Shown one piece after another: positions 1 through 10,652 of a stretch of DNA of 64,000 bases. The notes below the pieces were generated by a model, which was not told the origin of the DNA, searched no databases, and worked only from the letters and a program-made list of their open reading frames with translations. How positions within the stretch are numbered: position 1 is the first letter of the stretch; each line of letters starts with the position of its first letter. Origin of the DNA: Blastomyces gilchristii SLH14081 (lineage: Eukaryota > Ascomycota > Eurotiomycetes > Onygenales > Ajellomycetaceae); contig NW_003101673.1 of assembly GCF_000003855.2 (NCBI RefSeq), positions 1,655,746 through 1,719,745 on the forward strand, written 5' to 3'. The position numbers and the translations under genes are program-made.

Positions 1-467
1 GGTTATGTGCTTGATATTATCACCGAGGTATCTTTTTGTATTTTTCTGCCAGGGATGGGCCAGATTAGGAAGGGCGGTACAACAGTGGGACTTGGCGTTG
101 GTGTTTTGGAACATCAAAGATGGACAGGGTTTTCGCGGAGGTCGCTCCTCAGATATCTCCACAACTACAGATCAGGGATCTTCCAAAATCGAGAAGATTG
201 GTGCATATGGCTAGGTCTCTTCACCTTACAATTTGTATGGCACTTTGGCCCGGGGTTGTGGTGTGATAGGGGAGAATGGGGGATACTCTCACACAGGAGT
301 TTCGAACAACGTCCGGTTCACGTTTGACTGGATAACTCCACCACCACACAGGGTATGCGGTCGGCGATGGGGTCAGAATGCTCGTATGATCGAGGGCTTT
401 TCGATGGATCTATCGGCGGGTTCTTATTCGAAAAATTGAGCGAGTTCGTGGTGGAGCGGTTGATCTG
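1..467. repeat. Unclassified dispersed repeat P, copy 1 (left end outside window)
   Basis: This stretch is far less AT-rich than what follows and still has many CpG sites. It matches 39624-40090 base for base in length with no gap; the differences I checked are all transitions. Both copies end at the same point, TTGATCTG, and run into unrelated sequence, so position 467 is a true element edge. I see no coding region I recognise, no clear terminal inverted repeat and no TSD. It could be a solo LTR, a MITE or part of a larger element. Confidence 0.75.
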
Positions 468-2242
468 ATTTTAACATTGTGAGATAGATATATTAATAAT
501 GAGTATATAATAACAGTGATTATAAATTATGAAAGTCTTATCTATCTACAATTGATGATAAAACCTTCTAAGAACTTAGCATGTTGAATCTCAGAGTTTC
601 AAGTGTATAATTTTCATATTAAATACTGAAAGAAATCAGATACTGTGATATCTGAGATAATCAGTCACAGACCTGATTTCATAAGTGAGAATTTTATAAA
701 TTAGATATAAGAGAAGTTCATATTAAATACACTGAGAGAATACAAGAAATCAGAATGAGTGAATGCAATGATCTCTTACTTGAGAAATGATAAGATATTG
801 AATGATAAGTATCTTATAAAAGTAGTAGAAGAGATACTTTCAAACTTTAAGCTGAGAAAATTGAAAAATGATGTTGTGCTTTACTGTGATCTAGAATATA
901 TGAAAGCTCTCTATCTAGAACATTTATTTAGACATGACTTGATGACTTGAATGTATAAGAAATTCAGTCACTTAGAAAGTTCTAAACTCATAAGCATACT
1001 CAAATCAAGAGTATACTGATCAAGCATGACTGAGAACATTCAGATATACACTTACAAGTGTCTGAATTATCAGGTTGTGAAGATATCTAAGAGAGAATTA
1101 GAATGTGAGAAAGTATAATATCAGATGAAATGTACAATACAACTGTTTAAATAATGAGAGATGAATCTTATAGACATACTACTGTAAATATCAAATGAAA
1201 ATCATTGAATAATTACTGCTATTGACTACACTAGTGACTGATCAGTCATGAAAGCAGTTTCAGAGATAACAGAGAAGATAGTGATGAAGTTTCTATATAA
1301 TAAGATTTATATTAACTATGAAATGCTGTATGAGATTCTAACTAATAACAGTGTGAATGTTGTAGAAGAAGTAGTGAGGCATTTCATAAGTCAGTTACAG
1401 ATAAGATATTATAGAACAACATCATATCACTCACAGATAAATGAGAAGATGAAACACTTGAATGAAATTCTGAATAACATGCTGATGAAATATCTAGTGA
1501 GCAAGTCTATGAGATTATGAGATGAATATCTCAGTCAGGTATTATTAGTCATATGAATTCAGCAGCATGCAGTCTTTAAGTATTCACTATTCTATCTGTT
1601 ATATGAATTGTATCCGCGCATTCTGAAGAATACTGCAGAAAAGATGAGAGAGAGAACAGTGATTGCAGATACAGCAGAAACAACAGTTATAAATACAACA
1701 GTTGCAGACACAGCAGTTGTGAACATAGAATCAAGATTGAAAGAGATCAGTCATATACATGTAAAAGCTAATAAGTTACTCCTGAACTGAGCAATTCAAT
1801 TGAAAAGAATATAAGACTCACTAGTTAAGAAATTGAGTCTTAAGATAGAAATGTAAGTTCTTGTATATAATAAGAGTTCTGAGAAGTTTCAATCTAGATA
1901 GTTTAAGTTATATAAAATACTCAAATCACATTCTCTGAGAACATACACATTGAAAGAATCAGAGAGACAGATCTTATATAACTTAATAAATAATTCATAT
2001 TTTATAAAAGCAAAGATGCAAGACCTGAGCAGATTATAGTCATTTACAGCACTATTATCAGCATTGAAAAAGAAGAGACTTATAATTGAAAAGTCTTACA
2101 AAGTAAGAGAAATTATGAATACTTATGACCTAGATGATCTCACTTATTCTGATCTTTTCATAATTACGAGAAATGAATGAAAAGAAATAAAGAAATCAGA
2201 TAAACATTATACTTTAATAAGTGATGAGACTGTAGCTGATTG
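468..2242 (+). pseudogene. Degenerate gypsy element D, 3' half of pol (integrase)
   Basis: Read across stop codons, the + strand gives a Ty3/gypsy integrase. A zinc-binding H2C2-like stretch lies near 950-1090 (includes YKCLNYQVVK, where the second cysteine of the expected CPNC is lost). A DDE core piece lies at 1248-1520, with RYYRTTSYHSQIN matching the usual RRTTPYHPQTNG block. A C-terminal segment lies near 1840-2030 (VLVYNKSSEKFQSR). Many TGA and TAG codons stand where Trp or Gln is expected, as C-to-T mutation would produce. The left side is cut by repeat P and the right side by a hAT-type insertion at 2243. No LTR was found. Confidence 0.75.
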
Positions 2243-2748
2243 TAGACTGGCCGCCAGAACCATGAATTTTACATTTGATCTCATTTGATCTGGTCTCATA
2301 CATTTCTTGGCGTGAATCCCGCTGGGACTAATCATTAAAAAAACATGCAAAGTGACTATATATCAGATCTCAAAATGAGATCATGACTTAGAAAAAATAA
2401 GAAAGTGATCTCATTTGATTTCATTTAGTCTCATTCTTGGCATAAAGTTACTATTTTTAGACATTTTAAGGTTTTTTTTAGACTATTTTTAATTTTTTAA
2501 AAAGTAACACTTTTTGGTAACACTCACATCAGATTTAAAGTCATTTAAAGCAATAAAAATAATTTAAATTGAGAAGTGAAAATCATGGTCTTATTTGAAA
2601 AATGTGACAAGAGTAGACAGTGAGTCTCACTAGAACAGTATGAGACTACTATGTAATGTTAAAACAGTGTAATGAGATCAGTTGAATTGGTAATGAGATC
2701 ATCAAATATTCTGGTTCTGGTTTCAGACACGGTCACACGGTCAGTCTA
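2243..2748 (-). mobile_element. Non-autonomous hAT element (MITE), copy 1
   Basis: This 506-bp element begins TAGACTGGCCGCC and ends CGGTCAGTCTA. It is flanked by 8-bp direct repeats, GCTGATTG at 2235-2242 and GCTAATTG at 2749-2756, which differ by one transition. Eight-base TSDs are the hallmark of hAT transposons. Both termini match those of the large hAT element at 4367-10644, here inverted. A second copy lies at 34854-35341 and shares the whole interior. Compared with that copy, this one has many GG-to-GA and CC-to-TC changes. It carries no coding region and probably moved with transposase made by the larger element. Confidence 0.88.
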
Positions 2749-2756
2749 GCTAATTG

Positions 2757-4358
2757 TATGATAATACATCACAGATAGTGAGTGCAACACAGTAAAGAGC
2801 AGTCTCAGAGTGACAGACTTGTATATGAGTCAGATCACAGAAGAAAAAGAAATTCAGAGTTGAATTCAACTGTTTATATCAGTTCAATCACAGAGACAAT
2901 AGAGAATGAAGTATCTGAAACATCTGTGAATGTATGAGACCAAGTCATCTCAATCTCTGAGAATAGTCAGAGATTGAATAAGATTAGTTTCAATGAGCTG
3001 TTTACTGTAGTAATCTGAGTAAGTGAAGAGAGACAGTATAATATATAAGACAGAATTATAAGAGATCAAAGCTGCTGAATCTAGTCACTGAATACTGTAC
3101 TATATAAAGATTGTATAAGAGTAGTGACTAGCAGACAAAGAAAAAGTATAAGAAAGAAAAGAGATAATGAATTGATTATTAACTGTAAGAATTGACTGTA
3201 AAAGATAAATATTATTATACATATCTCATTCATTTTTATATGTCACACATTTAATCTATTTCCAATGCCATGGCATCTGAAAAATGTCAAAAATAAAGAA
3301 AATCTCAAAAATGGAGATCTGTAAGAGATTCAAGAGCTGCAAGCTGCTCTTATAATAATATTATACACATCTCTGATTTCTCTACTGCTCTATATATAAC
3401 ATTAATATCATTTATTGCAAGATTAACTGAAATACTAATATAGAAATGTGTATATATGCATGTAGAAAAATTGAAAAAGAGTATGAAATCTGCAGAATCA
3501 GAAGCCAGAGCAGAGAAAGTGAAGATGAAAGAAATAAAAGAGAAAGAGAATACAGAACTGAATGAATGACAGCAGAAGTCATTCAGAACTGAATACTTAT
3601 AATTCAGTGTGTACACAATCTTCTCTGCAGAAAAGAAAGAGAGAATGATAGAAGAAGCTTAAAAATAGAAGAAAGTAATCTTGACAGTGTTATCATCTTT
3701 GATTAGAATAGTCTCTGACACTGAAGCAACTAAGAATCATTATTAGTGTATGAAAACTGTAAAATCAGAGATGAGAATAGTTTCTGAATAAACATCTGCT
3801 GATCTTAGAGTTGTATATACAATTACAACATATACAAGACTTCTCAGAAAGAGAGAGAAGAACATGAGAAAATACAGAAAGTAGAACACAGCATGCAAAT
3901 AACTCATTCTTACAATAATATCTCAGATAAGATATACAAGTCTCACATCTGTGAGTGTAAAAAAGTACAATATCTGCATTTCTGTTTCTGAAAACACAGA
4001 TATTCTTCACCTGCATCATAAAGTCAGATAATAAATATCAGAGAATAGACTGATATAAGTTAATTATTCTGAAGATATTCATCAGAGTGAATATACTTAT
4101 AATATTGAATTTGATAATTATAAAAAGTTCCTTAATATCTATAAATATCATAACTTCATATATAATAAAACTTATAATAATTTTCTCTAAGAACAGAAAA
4201 ATCAGTGTTAGAAAGAAAAGATGAAAAAAGAAAAGACTTATAATCTTGATACTGTTGAAGAGAGAGATGATTCTTTAGTATAAATAAATAATTATTTCAT
4301 TATAAATACTTAAAATAAATGTAATAATCAGTATCTGTGACTGAGCTTCAGATAGGTA
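2757..4358. other. Degenerate AT-rich sequence, no gene recognised
   Basis: The stretch is AT-rich and almost free of CG, CC and GG, like the surrounding transposon relics. It probably continues gypsy D or a neighbour, but I could not match any protein domain or LTR. Reading frames such as the one near 3350-3616 are rich in charged or serine codons and have no family resemblance. No gene, RNA or regulatory site is supported. Confidence 0.5.
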
Positions 4359-4735
4359 TATTATACTAGACTGACCGTGTGATCATGTCTGAGACCAGGA
4401 TCAAACTTTACAGTTATCATGTTGTCTAAAAGCATTACTTCTGGTCATGATTTGTGTTCATTACATTGATTTCAAATCCCATTATTTCAAATATTAAAGG
4501 TCTCAGATTCACTTTTCAAATAAAAATCTAGTCTCAGATAAAGAATATGTTTGAATTCTTAGTCACATTTTCATTCTGATCTCATTATTGAAAATGGTAT
4601 TAAATGAGACTATGAAATCATTTCTCACTTACATAATATTATAACATAGTGCTCATTTGTTGAAAATTCAATAGAGAGTATTATCAAATATCATTACTTT
4701 TCTGAACACAGATTATAATCAATATCATTTTAATT

Positions 4736-4805
4736 AAAAAAAAAAATGTATAATACAAAAAATAATAAAAAAATAAAAAACAAAACAATAAGAAAAAATC
4801 ACAAC

Positions 4806-4840
<35 letters not shown>

Positions 4841-4944
4841 GAAAAAAAGAAGAGAAAGAAAAAAAGAGATAGAAAGAGAAAGAAAAATAAAAAAAAAAAA
4901 AAGAAAAGAAAAAGAAAAAAACAAAAAATAAAAATAAAAAAAAA
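4736..4944. repeat. A-rich low-complexity tract
   Basis: About 200 bases of almost pure adenine with scattered G, T and C, including a run of about 30 A near 4806-4834 followed by GA-rich sequence. It lies near the left end of the hAT element. Apparent open frames here (poly-Lys on one strand, poly-Phe on the other) are composition artefacts. Confidence 0.9.
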
Positions 4945-5389
4945 TCAAGATTACAGGGCTGCAGTATTCTTAAAATACTCACTCTTCAGAGTCTTTATAA
5001 TATTTATCATTAACTGTGTATCTCTCACAGTGAGAATAACATAGTCATGATAAGTCATTGTCTTAATATTATCTAACAAATAATCAGTATATATCTATAT
5101 AAATGTGAATAATTAGAAAATATACACTTAAAAAGTGTGACCAGAGTGAACTCTGCTGTCACTTGAATAATATCAAGAATAGAACACTGAAATTGATGAT
5201 TTCTCTCATCAATTTCATGAACAAGATGTGTGAAGATAGTCTTGAGAAATATAAGATTCTCAGACTTCTGATAGAAATGAATCTCACAGAGAGACTCTAT
5301 TTTCATTATATCAGAGACTGAGTATTATTAAAAAGTGTTACTTTAATGTATATACACTTACTGCAGTAATTCATTCTCTGCATATATAA

Positions 5390-5590
5390 CTGAGAGTTGC
5401 AGCTTTCTCATACCACACAGCTCTCCCTGGGATGCTGTCACTGGTTTGCAACTCACACAGTCTCTCAGTTCAGCACATGCTGCGCATATGCAGCCCTGCA
5501 TACTAGGGCTGTGTTAGTCATTATGGTCTGGTGTGATACTCACTTTTCACAGGCCATGTTTCATTTGATTGAGAGAGAAGAAAGGACATG
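5390..5590. other. Less mutated patch inside the hAT element
   Basis: Here CC and GG dinucleotides reappear (for example CTCTCCCTGGGATGC near 5422), unlike the flanking several kilobases where they are almost absent. I recognise no protein or RNA. It may be a stretch that has no duplicate elsewhere and so was spared, or a later insertion. No TSD was seen. Confidence 0.4.
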
Positions 5591-6042
5591 ACTGCTGTTT
5601 TATTTAAGAAGAGATAGATAATTAAATCTGTAGAAGATAATTTGATTTCTTCTGCATTTGAAATTTGATTAGTCTATACTCTTCAATTTGAGAGTTTCTG
5701 AAAGTGTTTTAATAGTTTTCATACCAGCTTGAAATTAGTGATTGATTGAAGAAGAGAAAAGAGAGAAGAAAGAAATGAGAACAACTTATCTTTATGATAT
5801 GAAAACAGAGAATTGCTGTAATCATTTGTTCTAGCAACAAAGATCTGTTTTCTGCATGTATTTCTGATACAGATTATATGATAACTGTATACAAAGAATA
5901 TCAACAGTGCATGTATTAAATGAAGATAATGTTGCTATACAACACTGTAGCTGTTTCTGTACATCACTGAAAGCTGTTAATATTTTCTTTAAGTCTCTTT
6001 ATATTTGGTAAGTCAGTAATATATTTCAATACACTCTCTCTT

Positions 6043-6168
6043 TCATCATTATCATCATTATTATTATTATTATTATTATCATTATTATTATCATCATCAC
6101 TATTATCATTATTATTATTATTATCATCATTATCATCATCATTATCATCATTATCACTATTATTATAT
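6043..6168. repeat. (ATT/ATC)n microsatellite
   Basis: About 125 bases of imperfect trinucleotide repeat mixing ATT and ATC units, inside the hAT element and between its left end and the first coding stretch. Confidence 0.9.
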
Positions 6169-6225
6169 TATTTCTGACTGCCTCTTCTGTCTTTATCTCT
6201 CTTTAACACTCACTAAAATCAATCA

Positions 6226-7443
6226 TGTCATCTCTCTTTAAATATTCTGCAGTTCTGCAGATCATCAAGGCGCGTGAGCACTGTCACAGATTGAAGAAAG
6301 AGAAGAAGAAGACATTCAAGTGAGAGAAGACAGATTGCAAGACATGTTATAATGCCTTGAAGAGACTCTGTAAGAAAGTAGAATAGTAACAATTTTAAGT
6401 AACACTTCTGATAGATTTAGACTGAACTAAGTATAGAAATAATACAGATGACACTGCTCATGAGAGAATGAAGAAGAAGATAGTGAAGAGTCTCATGCAG
6501 TAGTGATGAGATCAGAAGAAGTTCTGAGAATGATTTGAGACTAAGATGAAGAGAGAAAGAGAGAAGAAGAGTATTACTGCAAATAAGTAGTAGCAGAAGA
6601 AGATTGAGAAGATATTGAAGCAGGAGATAAAGAAGTTAAAACTGATAAGTTTTTTATTTATTAAGAGATAACAATTTTTGATAACACTTCTGTTCTCTAA
6701 TTGATTAGCAGGAGCTGATAGAGAAGAAGAGAATTAGAGTCTTGTTCAGGTCTCAAATACACTTTATGATTCAGAATATTAAGAAGACAGCTCTGCTCTC
6801 TGAGCATGCTAATCTGCTTACTGCTGAGATGGAACCTGAGGCAGCAGACTAGGAAATGCAGGATTTTGAGACACAGGTTGACCTTATTATTATTATTATT
6901 ATTATTATTATTCTTCCATTATACTCATATGCAAGCGGAGCTTATGATGAGTCCTTGCGTGATGTTAAATACAGGTCAAGTGTTGATTATACAGGAGGAA
7001 ATACAGGTGTTGAGACCACGCCAAGATAACAAGAACATAGGAAAATACAAAGGAGTGACAATTAGATACATGCGATAATAACTTCCCAGCTCAGGAACAT
7101 AGAGCAATTCATTGAAGCGATTTGTACACCTCTGTATTTATTAGGAACCTGAGGTGCTTGAGTTCCGGATTTAATGCATCCCCTGCGGGTTTCGAACCCA
7201 CGCGCCTTGGTTTCCCACGCCAAGGTGCTACCGGGTGGCCGCATTAACCATTCGGCCACCGGGGCCACAGGTTGACCTGGCTGAGAGGGAGCAGTGGGAA
7301 CCCTCTTCTGAGAAGGCAGTGAAGAGAGATTTTGAGATGATTATCATCTCAGATAAGAAGAAGAAGAAGAAGAAGAAGAATGAGAAGTGAATTATAAAGA
7401 ATGATAAGAAGAATGAGAAAGAGAAGAAAGATGATGAGTAGAA
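6226..7443 (+). pseudogene. Second coding stretch of the hAT element, charged and lysine-rich
   Basis: A frame opens at ATG 6226 (MSSLFKYSAVLQIIKAREHC) and continues with Lys/Glu-rich sequence, interrupted by stops and by two intron-like gaps near 6386-6414 and 6655-6712. After the second gap it reads QELIEKKRIRVLFRS and later LLTAEMEPEAAD. The SINE at 6885-7265 splits it. Joining across the SINE and one TSD restores a continuous frame reading FETQVDLAEREQWEP. It ends in a (AAG)n lysine run near 7360-7380. I do not recognise a domain. It might be an accessory protein of this hAT lineage or the transposase N-terminus. Confidence 0.5.
6885..7265 (-). mobile_element. tRNA-derived SINE, copy 1
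   Basis: This 381-bp insertion is bounded by a perfect 13-bp TSD, CACAGGTTGACCT, at 6872-6884 and 7266-7278. On the - strand it starts with a class II tRNA-like head of about 87 bases (7179-7265). The head has an A box TGGCCGAATGG (7248-7258), a B box GGTTCGAAACC (7188-7198), paired D-stem halves GGCC/GGCC and CCCC/GGGG acceptor pairing. A tRNA-unrelated body of about 270 bases follows, and it ends TATAATGGAAGAATAATAAT with an open-ended (TAA)n tail. That tail nearly matches the 3' end of the LINEs at 15981 and 31934, so the LINE reverse transcriptase probably mobilised it. The head keeps CpG sites while its surroundings have lost them. Confidence 0.88.
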
Positions 7444-7989
7444 AAAGTTTTTTTCTTTTTATATTAATTAGTTATAAGTTCATAATTATTAATAATTGAA
7501 ATTAATTTTGAGTTTTTAAAAATTATTGTACAAGTTGTAATCAAGTCAGGAACAATATATATATATATATATATATTTAACTATCATGATTCACAAATCA
7601 CTATAATGTATAAGTATCAGCATTTTTTCAACATTGATATTTATAATATTAATATATTTTTAATGATATTATCTGATAACATAATTTAGTAACACTCTCT
7701 TTCATAATATTAATATATTTCAAGAAATATGACAGAGATTAATCAAGATTGTTTATTTACTTTTATACATTAATGATATTCAATCTGAGTTAGTACTAAA
7801 ATTATAACTAAGCTAAGAAACAAGATTATTTTCTCTTATATTAATTCTTCTTACACATATCAGTGATCAGTTATTGAAAATAAATTATTATCTTTCTTAA
7901 ATTATTATTATATCTTCTGAATTCACTTCTTTCACTTCTTTTACTTCTATTGAAGATTCACAAACTCTTCAAGAAATCACTGTGAATCA

Positions 7990-10330
7990 CAAAGTCTATA
8001 TTGTTTATAATTCAACACAGAATGCTCTCTTTCAATTATAATAAATAATTACTTCATTCTTCACATCTGATTTCAGGTCATGAAATTTATGAAAAACTCA
8101 ACACAAATATCAAGATGAACTATGAAATAATTATCAACAGATTATATTACAGATTACTGAAGAGCTATCTCTCTGCTACAATTACTGTAACTTTATTCAG
8201 AAACATTCATCATAAACTGATCATGACTCTGAAGAAATTTTCTGACATCTGAAGTCATCAGAATGCAGACAATAAAAGAAAAATAATCAGAAAATTACTA
8301 CTGAGCTGATAAGTTGCTCTATCAGGTAATGATTTTTGATAATACTAACTTTCTAATTTGAAGAAAATCATGTGAAAACAATCTCATATCAGTACTCTGA
8401 TTTCATAACTCTCATCTGATAACTTCTGTGAATAATTACTTCACATATGTATATCTCTGAATCTTTCTCTTCAATCAATTGAAAACTCTGAATTCTGAAC
8501 ACTTCTTCAAATGCTTAATTTAAATCTTCATATTTCATATCAATTCTGTCTTCAGTTCAATCTCAAGACACACTACAAAGTCAATATACAACATCTAGAA
8601 TCAGAGTTGAAGAATCATCAAAGAGTGTCTCTCACAGTGAATGCATGAACTAGTACAAACAATCTTGCATTTATAAGAGTTATATGTTATTACATTGATG
8701 AGAACTGAACTTATCAAGAGACAATAATTGAATTTGAATCATTGATCAGTAGTCATACTGAGAATTATATGATAGAGATATTAATGACTGTGATTAAAAA
8801 TGACTATTGAGATATTAGTCTCAGTCTTCTTACAATTACAACTGACAATGCTGTGAATAACTATACTATGATAAAGAGCTTGAAGCAAAAATTGACTTTG
8901 CATTTCTGAAATGATAAACAAGGTCATATTCTCTGCATTGCTCATGTGGTTCAACTTGTGATACAAACACTGATAAAGAATCTTAATATCAAGACAAAGA
9001 ATAATGAGATGACTGATTCTTGAGATGAGAATGAGATGAAAGTGATTACTCAAGTAACTTTTACATTCACTTTGCAAAAGATAATGTTTTTTGATAACAC
9101 TTTTTGATATTGCTTTTTGATAATACTTTTTAGTAACACTACTGTTAATTTTGAATAGATTGACTAATAATTTAAATATCATAGATTTGAAACATTGCTA
9201 ATGTGATTTGTATCTCTTCTAAATAATAACAATGATTTCATGATATTCAACAAACAAACAAATCAGTCACATCACTGAATATGATACAGAATATTAGAAC
9301 ACAGTGAAGTTCAATATATGAGATAACTGTTCAGACTCTTCAATTGTATCAGATGATTGATTATTGAGTGTAATACTCTGATCAGGAAAAGATTCAGATA
9401 TTGAAACTTTCTGATATGAAGTGAACTCAGTTGAAATATGTGATTGATTTACTTTTTCAGTTTTATAAGATAATAAAGACAGTCTCAATCACTTGTACAT
9501 CAATGCTGCAGTCAGTCTGGTGAGTGTATAACAGTTTATTTACTCATCTTGAGAAGTAGTTGAATCACTCAAAAAGAAATTCAGTCTGAGATGATGCTAT
9601 AGTGCAGGCTATTGTTACTGTAAGAGATAAACTGGCATATTACTACAGCAAAATGAAACAATCTTTTGCAGAGTACTATGCTGTAGCAGCTCTACTAGAT
9701 CTCTCTCATCAAGTTAATATCTACACTTCTTAAGATTGAACAGAGAAGGAATAAGACTCATATGTTAAATTAGTCTGAGACTACTACAATATTAACTATC
9801 AGAGATTTAAATGAGCAGATGTTTGAGATGTAAAGACAGTGAAATACAATTCCCTAGTAAGTAATGATCTTTAGTAACACTTCATATTACATAGAACTAT
9901 AATACTAACTTTGAAACAGAACTTGTATACATTGATTACAACTGAAAATCAGACAAAACTATATACTTGTAAAACTGAATTTGATCACTATCTTCAAGAT
10001 AATCTGACAAATTTACACATTAAATCAATTCTAGAGTTATGAAAAATTATTGAGAGTACATATTCAACTATTGCACTGATGATGTGTGATATTCTGACAA
10101 TTTCATTGGCAGGAGTGGGAATAAAGTGAAAGTTCAACTCAAGTCAAGATATTTATCACTATCATCAGAGACAATTACAAGGAGAAACAATCAAGAAACT
10201 CATGATTGTAAAACATGAAATTATCAGACAGTTTAATACCTCTGATCACAGTATATCAGAGAAGTGTAGTTTTCATGAGAAAGTGAAGAATAAACTTGCT
10301 CAAGAATGTATTTAGTTGTTTCATGAGTGT
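7990..10330 (+). pseudogene. hAT transposase, broken by stops and intron-like gaps
   Basis: Read across stops, the + strand shows the catalytic-core block LLTITTDNAVNNYTMIKSL near 8822-8883, followed by GHILCIAHVVQLVIQTLIKN near 8932-8985. Both match the conserved T-D-N-A..N and AH..QL blocks of hAT transposases. The C-terminal dimerisation region follows near 10140-10240, with DIYHYHQRQLQGETIKKLM, where the family usually has DI..RR.RL.PE..EALM. Intron-like gaps lie near 8325-8363, 9078-9157 and 9856-9920 and share a common sequence. Tryptophan and glutamine codons have become stops throughout. The DNA-binding N-terminus, expected to be a BED finger, is not recognisable. Confidence 0.8.
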
Positions 10331-10652
10331 TATCAATAATCATTATCAAATTCTGATTATATAAGCAATTACTGAATGAACTGAATGAGACTGATTTTGA
10401 TCTTCAGTCTCAGTCTCATTCTGATTTTAGAAGAATGATCATCTTTCACAGTTTATTCTGAAAAATTACTCTCATTTCACTGTTCTTGAATTAAATCTGA
10501 TCATTTTTCACACCATTTCTCTCAGAAATGGTCCATTTTCAGATTTTTTTGAGGCTTGGTCCTGGTGGGACTCACGCCAAGAAATCTATGAGACCAGACC
10601 AAATGAGACCAAATGTGCAATTCATGGTCCCGGCGGCCAGTCTATATTATAC

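Larger units (their letters stand above)
4367..10644 (+). mobile_element. hAT-family DNA transposon, degenerate, with perfect TSD
   Basis: The element runs from TAGACTGACCG to CGGCCAGTCTA, so the terminal inverted repeats match over 11 bases with one transition. It is flanked by a perfect 8-bp direct repeat, TATTATAC, at 4359-4366 and 10645-10652. The + strand carries a broken hAT transposase (about 7990-10330) and, upstream, a lysine/glutamate-rich coding stretch (6226-7443). A SINE at 6885-7265 is inserted in the latter. The length of 6278 bp includes about 394 bp of SINE plus its TSD and some low-complexity tracts. It is not autonomous now, because the transposase frame is full of stops. 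Confidence 0.88.

Noticed and set aside
7..327. A 106-codon frame in repeat P
   Set aside because: The aligned copy at 39624 has stops in the same frame, and neither translation resembles a known family; a coding role is not supported.
4734..4982. Poly-Phe and poly-Lys open frames
   Set aside because: They come from an A-rich tract with almost no other bases.
6043..6168. A CRISPR-like or spacer-repeat array
   Set aside because: It is a plain trinucleotide microsatellite with no spacers, in a eukaryotic genome.
7179..7265. A functional tRNA gene
   Set aside because: The tRNA-like sequence has intact A and B boxes but sits at the head of a repeated unit with a (TAA)n tail and TSDs. A second copy exists at 14092-14177, so it is a SINE head.
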